Source: Candidatus Cloacimonadota bacterium
GTDB taxonomy: Bacteria; Muiribacteriota; UBA6191; JACPRK01
DNA length: 17,136 nucleotides
Direction of reading: 5' to 3'
NCBI GenBank assembly: GCA_021772705.1
Contig: JAJFLN010000321.1
Location: 1 to 17,136, forward strand
Part shown: positions 14,824 through 17,136 of the stretch, piece after piece
How positions within the stretch are numbered: position 1 is the first letter of the stretch
How the letters are laid out: every line of letters starts with the position of its first letter
The notes under the pieces: generated by a model
What the model was told of the DNA's origin: nothing
The model's input: the letters and a program-made list of their open reading frames with translations, nothing else
Database searches by the model: none
Translations under genes and position numbers: made by a program

Positions 14824-16619
14824 CCTGGAACAGCCTCCACGAGTTCGTCGCCGCCCTGAAGAGGGAAGGAGAGCTGGTGGCCATCGACACGCCGGTCGAC
14901 TCGCGGCTGGAGTTGGCTGAGATTCATCGCCGGGTCATCGCCGCCGGGGGGCCTGCCCTCCTGTTCCGGAGAGTGAAGGACCGCCCGTTCCCGGTGGTAA
15001 CCAACCTCTTTGGGTCCCCTCGCAGGATCGAGCTGGCTTTCGGCCCCAGACCGCAGCAGTTCATCCGGGACCTGGTCCATCTCGCCGAGACGATGCTGCC
15101 TCCGACCCTGGGAAAACTCTGGCAGGCCCGGGATGTCCTGATCGACGCCGCCAGGGTCGGAATGGCCCGGCGCTCAACTGGTTCCGTCCTCGAGTGCCAC
15201 CGGATGCCTCCCGGGCTGACGGATCTACCGGCCACGGTCTCCTGGGAGAAGGATGGCGGTCCCTTTCTCACTCTCGGTCTGGTCCACACCGAGCTGCCTG
15301 GTGGTGGAAAGCCGAACCTGGGCCTGTACAGGATGCAGGTCCATTCCGCCGACACGACGGGCATGCACTGGCAGATCGGAAAGGGGGGTGGCTTTCACTA
15401 TCACGCCGCGGAGGCGGTCGGTCAGCCCCTGCCCGTGACCGTCACGCTGGGAGGCCCACCGGCCCTCATTCTGGGCGCAATCGCGCCCCTGCCCGAAGGG
15501 CTGCCGGAGTTACTGCTGGCCTCCCTCGTCCTGGGACGTCGTCTACCCGTCGTCCATCGGGAGGGACTGCCTCACCCGTTGATTGCCGAGGCCGAGTTCG
15601 CCCTGGTAGGAGAGGTCCAGCCCAGAGAGCGGCATCCCGAAGGTCCCTTCGGCGACCACTATGGCTACTACTCGTTGAAGCACGACTATCCCCTGTTCCG
15701 ATGCCGCGAAATGTTCCATCGCCGGGACGCTATCTTCCCCGCCACGGTGGTGGGCAAGCCCAGGCAAGAGGACTTCTTCCTTGGCGACTACTTGCAGGAA
15801 CTGCTGTCGCCCCTGTTTCCGCTGGTCATGCCCGCCGTGCGGGATCTCTGGTCTTACGGCGAGACCGGTTATCACTCCCTGTCCGCCGCGGTGGTCCAGG
15901 AACGCTACTGGATGGAAGCCATGGCCAACGCCTTCCGGATACTGGGAGAAGGGCAGCTGTCGTTGACGAAGTTCCTGATCGTCCTCGACGCTCCCATGGA
16001 TTTGAAGGACTTTCGTGCCGTCCTGACTCACGCCCTGGCGCGCGTCAGGTGGGAGCGAGACCTGCATGTATTCGGGGAGCTGTCCATGGACACCCTCGAC
16101 TACGCGGGACCGGAGGTCAACAAGGGCAGCAAGGGAGTCCTGCTGGCTCTTGGCGACCCGTGTCGGGACTTGCCTGAGGGATGGAGCGGCCAGCCGCCGG
16201 CAGGAGCTGTGGAAGCGATGCCCTTCTGCCCAGGTTGCCTGGTGGTACAGGGCCCGGCATTCGCCGACGAACCGGACTATCCGGAACGCTTGCTGAAGGA
16301 GCCCTCCCTCGAGTCCTGGCCCTTGATTGTTCTCGTGGACCAGGCCGGCCAGGCCAGTTCGAGCGCCATCAACTTCCTCTGGACCACCTTCACCCGGTTC
16401 GAGCCGGCGGCGGATATCCACGCCCGGGCATCGACAGTTCGCCGGAATCACATCGCCTACGAGGGTCCTGTGCTCATCGATGCCCGGATGAAGCCCTCCT
16501 ATCCCGAGGAGCTGTTCTGCGATCCCGAGACGGCCGGCACTGTGGGGCGCCGATGGACGGAATACTTTCCGGATCGGGAAATCGAGATGGGCTCCAGCGA
16601 CCAGGCCCATCTGATCTGA
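14820..16619 (+). CDS. UbiD-family prenylated-FMN-dependent decarboxylase
   Basis: A 599-residue protein matching the UbiD family over its whole length. Members are cytoplasmic, use prenylated FMN made by UbiX-type enzymes, and reversibly decarboxylate aromatic or unsaturated acids. Visible signatures are the GGxPALLF segment (43-49), NLGLYRMQ (166-173) with Asn166 and Arg171 near the metal and cofactor, GMHW (181-184), and ERHPEGPFGDHYGYYS (270-285), which carries the conserved acidic catalytic region. The length is usual for ubiquinone/menaquinone-type members. ATG 14820 overlaps the cytochrome stop, so it is translated with the redox operon. That context favours a role in quinone synthesis, such as the decarboxylation step of the futalosine menaquinone pathway. 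Decarboxylation of another aromatic acid remains possible. No UbiX or other quinone gene is in the window. Confidence 0.9.
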   Translation: MTWNSLHEFVAALKREGELVAIDTPVDSRLELAEIHRRVIAAGGPALLFRRVKDRPFPVVTNLFGSPRRIELAFGPRPQQFIRDLVHLAETMLPPTLGKLWQARDVLIDAARVGMARRSTGSVLECHRMPPGLTDLPATVSWEKDGGPFLTLGLVHTELPGGGKPNLGLYRMQVHSADTTGMHWQIGKGGGFHYHAAEAVGQPLPVTVTLGGPPALILGAIAPLPEGLPELLLASLVLGRRLPVVHREGLPHPLIAEAEFALVGEVQPRERHPEGPFGDHYGYYSLKHDYPLFRCREMFHRRDAIFPATVVGKPRQEDFFLGDYLQELLSPLFPLVMPAVRDLWSYGETGYHSLSAAVVQERYWMEAMANAFRILGEGQLSLTKFLIVLDAPMDLKDFRAVLTHALARVRWERDLHVFGELSMDTLDYAGPEVNKGSKGVLLALGDPCRDLPEGWSGQPPAGAVEAMPFCPGCLVVQGPAFADEPDYPERLLKEPSLESWPLIVLVDQAGQASSSAINFLWTTFTRFEPAADIHARASTVRRNHIAYEGPVLIDARMKPSYPEELFCDPETAGTVGRRWTEYFPDREIEMGSSDQAHLI

Positions 16620-16657
16620 CGTCCGGGTGCAGCTTTCTCGTGATCTTGCTCTAGGCA

Positions 16658-16757
16658 GAGATCAGGGGACACACGACTGGACCCGAACTCGCCAGGCGAA
16701 TCTGTTGGGTCGGGTGATCTCTCGGAGTTCGGGTCCAGTCGTGTGTCCCCTGATCTC
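16658..16757. repeat. 33-bp perfect inverted repeat with a 34-base spacer
   Basis: The left arm (16658-16690) is the exact reverse complement of the right arm (16725-16757). Each arm contains GGGGACACACGACTGGACCC or its complement. The pair lies between the decarboxylase and the gamma-glutamyltransferase, with no ORF and no T-run after it. The perfect arms and the GGGGACA core resemble REP/BIME-type palindromes mobilised by RAYT transposases, or a small MITE. It could also fold into a long hairpin at the 3' end of the redox operon mRNA and protect or end it. Confidence 0.75.
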
Positions 16758-16847
16758 CGAACCATGAACGGATGACGGCTGCGCCACCCGTTCGTGGTCC
16801 CTTCGACCTGTCTGCCTGTGATAGGGTCTGACAGTTCAAGCTCGACA

Positions 16848-16855
16848 GAAAGGAG
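16848..16855 (+). promoter_or_regulatory. Strong ribosome binding site before GTG 16863
   Basis: GAAAGGAG lies 7 bases before GTG 16863 and decides this start for the gamma-glutamyltransferase gene. No well-spaced promoter is clear between the inverted repeat and this site. Confidence 0.7.
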
Positions 16856-16862
16856 ACGCCTC

Positions 16863-17136
16863 GTGATAGCTGATTGCCTACGATTCTCGATGATCTCGGT
16901 TCTTGCCCTCTGCCTGACTGTGCTGACTGCGGCGACGGGGTATGCCTTCGAGCCGGCACCTGTGGCCCAGGGCGCCAACGGCGCTGTCGCGGCGGATCAT
17001 TCCATGGCCTCCGCGGCCGGCGTGGCCATACTTAAGTCCGGGGTAAATGCGCTGGATGCGGCTCTGGCGGCCATGCTCGCCAACGGCGTGGCCCATGCAT
17101 CGGGAAATGGCATCGGTGGTGGCGGTTTCATGGTCT
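16863..17136 (+). CDS. ggt: Gamma-glutamyltransferase, N-terminal part (cut by window edge)
   Basis: About 91 residues are present and the gene runs off the window. A GTG start after a strong Shine-Dalgarno begins a signal peptide (about 1-28, cleavage near GYAFE). The mature start GAVAADHSMASAAGVAILK, then NALDAALAAMLANGVAHASGNGIGGGGFMV, is the characteristic N-terminus of gamma-glutamyltranspeptidases. These periplasmic enzymes hydrolyse or transfer the gamma-glutamyl group of glutathione and related peptides after self-cleavage at an internal Thr, which lies beyond the window. It is separated from the redox operon by the inverted repeat and is probably its own transcription unit. Confidence 0.85.
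   Translation, partial: MIADCLRFSMISVLALCLTVLTAATGYAFEPAPVAQGANGAVAADHSMASAAGVAILKSGVNALDAALAAMLANGVAHASGNGIGGGGFMV

Noticed and set aside
16725..16757. tRNA T-arm-like GTTCGGGTCC
   Set aside because: It is one arm of the 33-bp inverted repeat, and no acceptor, D or anticodon stems can be drawn around it.
16658..16757. Inverted repeat as a standard intrinsic terminator
   Set aside because: The hairpin is long but no T-run follows, so it is reported as a repeat with only a possible role in RNA 3' ends.
1..17136. CRISPR arrays, rRNA or tRNA genes, integrases and transposases
   Set aside because: No regularly spaced direct repeats, tRNA folds, rRNA-like sequence or recombinase motifs were seen on either strand.

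Overview
The window is GC-rich DNA from a diderm (Gram-negative-type) bacterium. It encodes a lipoprotein, an outer-membrane beta-barrel, several periplasmic or surface multiheme c-type cytochromes and a peptidoglycan amidase. The UbiD-type decarboxylase suggests a respiratory quinone, probably menaquinone. Gene content and style (GTG/TTG starts, tightly packed operons, CX4CH-type heme sites) would fit Planctomycetota, Acidobacteriota or a related uncultured lineage, but the taxon cannot be fixed from the sequence alone.

Layout. Bases 1-392 are non-coding and hold a short degenerate tandem repeat. A small membrane-anchored protein of unknown function follows (393-944). The first operon (1027-8403, +) encodes a lipoprotein with two GlcG/HbpS-type domains, an outer-membrane beta-barrel, and a 1274-residue decaheme cytochrome fused to a beta-propeller. 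This resembles a porin-cytochrome conduit for moving electrons across the outer membrane. A convergent gene (8416-9636, -) encodes a cytochrome c554-like protein in which one heme motif has Trp in place of its first Cys. A divergent promoter region with an operator-like palindrome separates it from a zinc N-acetylmuramoyl-L-alanine amidase (9775-10968, +).

A second operon (11096-16619, +) has a good sigma70-type promoter and a possible 7-codon leader ORF. It encodes a fusion of two cyclic-nucleotide-binding domains with a four-cluster [4Fe-4S] ferredoxin, a membrane cytochrome b with two HX13H heme-ligand helices, a membrane-anchored decaheme cytochrome c, and a UbiD-family decarboxylase. A 33-bp perfect inverted repeat follows, then the start of a gamma-glutamyltransferase gene cut by the window edge.

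How it may work together (inference). The cytoplasmic cNMP/Fe-S protein, the diheme b protein and the periplasmic decaheme protein look like one inner-membrane redox complex exchanging electrons with the quinone pool, possibly tuned by a cyclic nucleotide. The periplasmic c554-like protein could carry electrons on to the porin-cytochrome conduit of the first operon. The combination of cNMP-binding domains, four Fe-S clusters, an HX13H cytochrome b and a decaheme c is the best candidate here for an undescribed system. The direction of flow and the final donor or acceptor cannot be read from the sequence.
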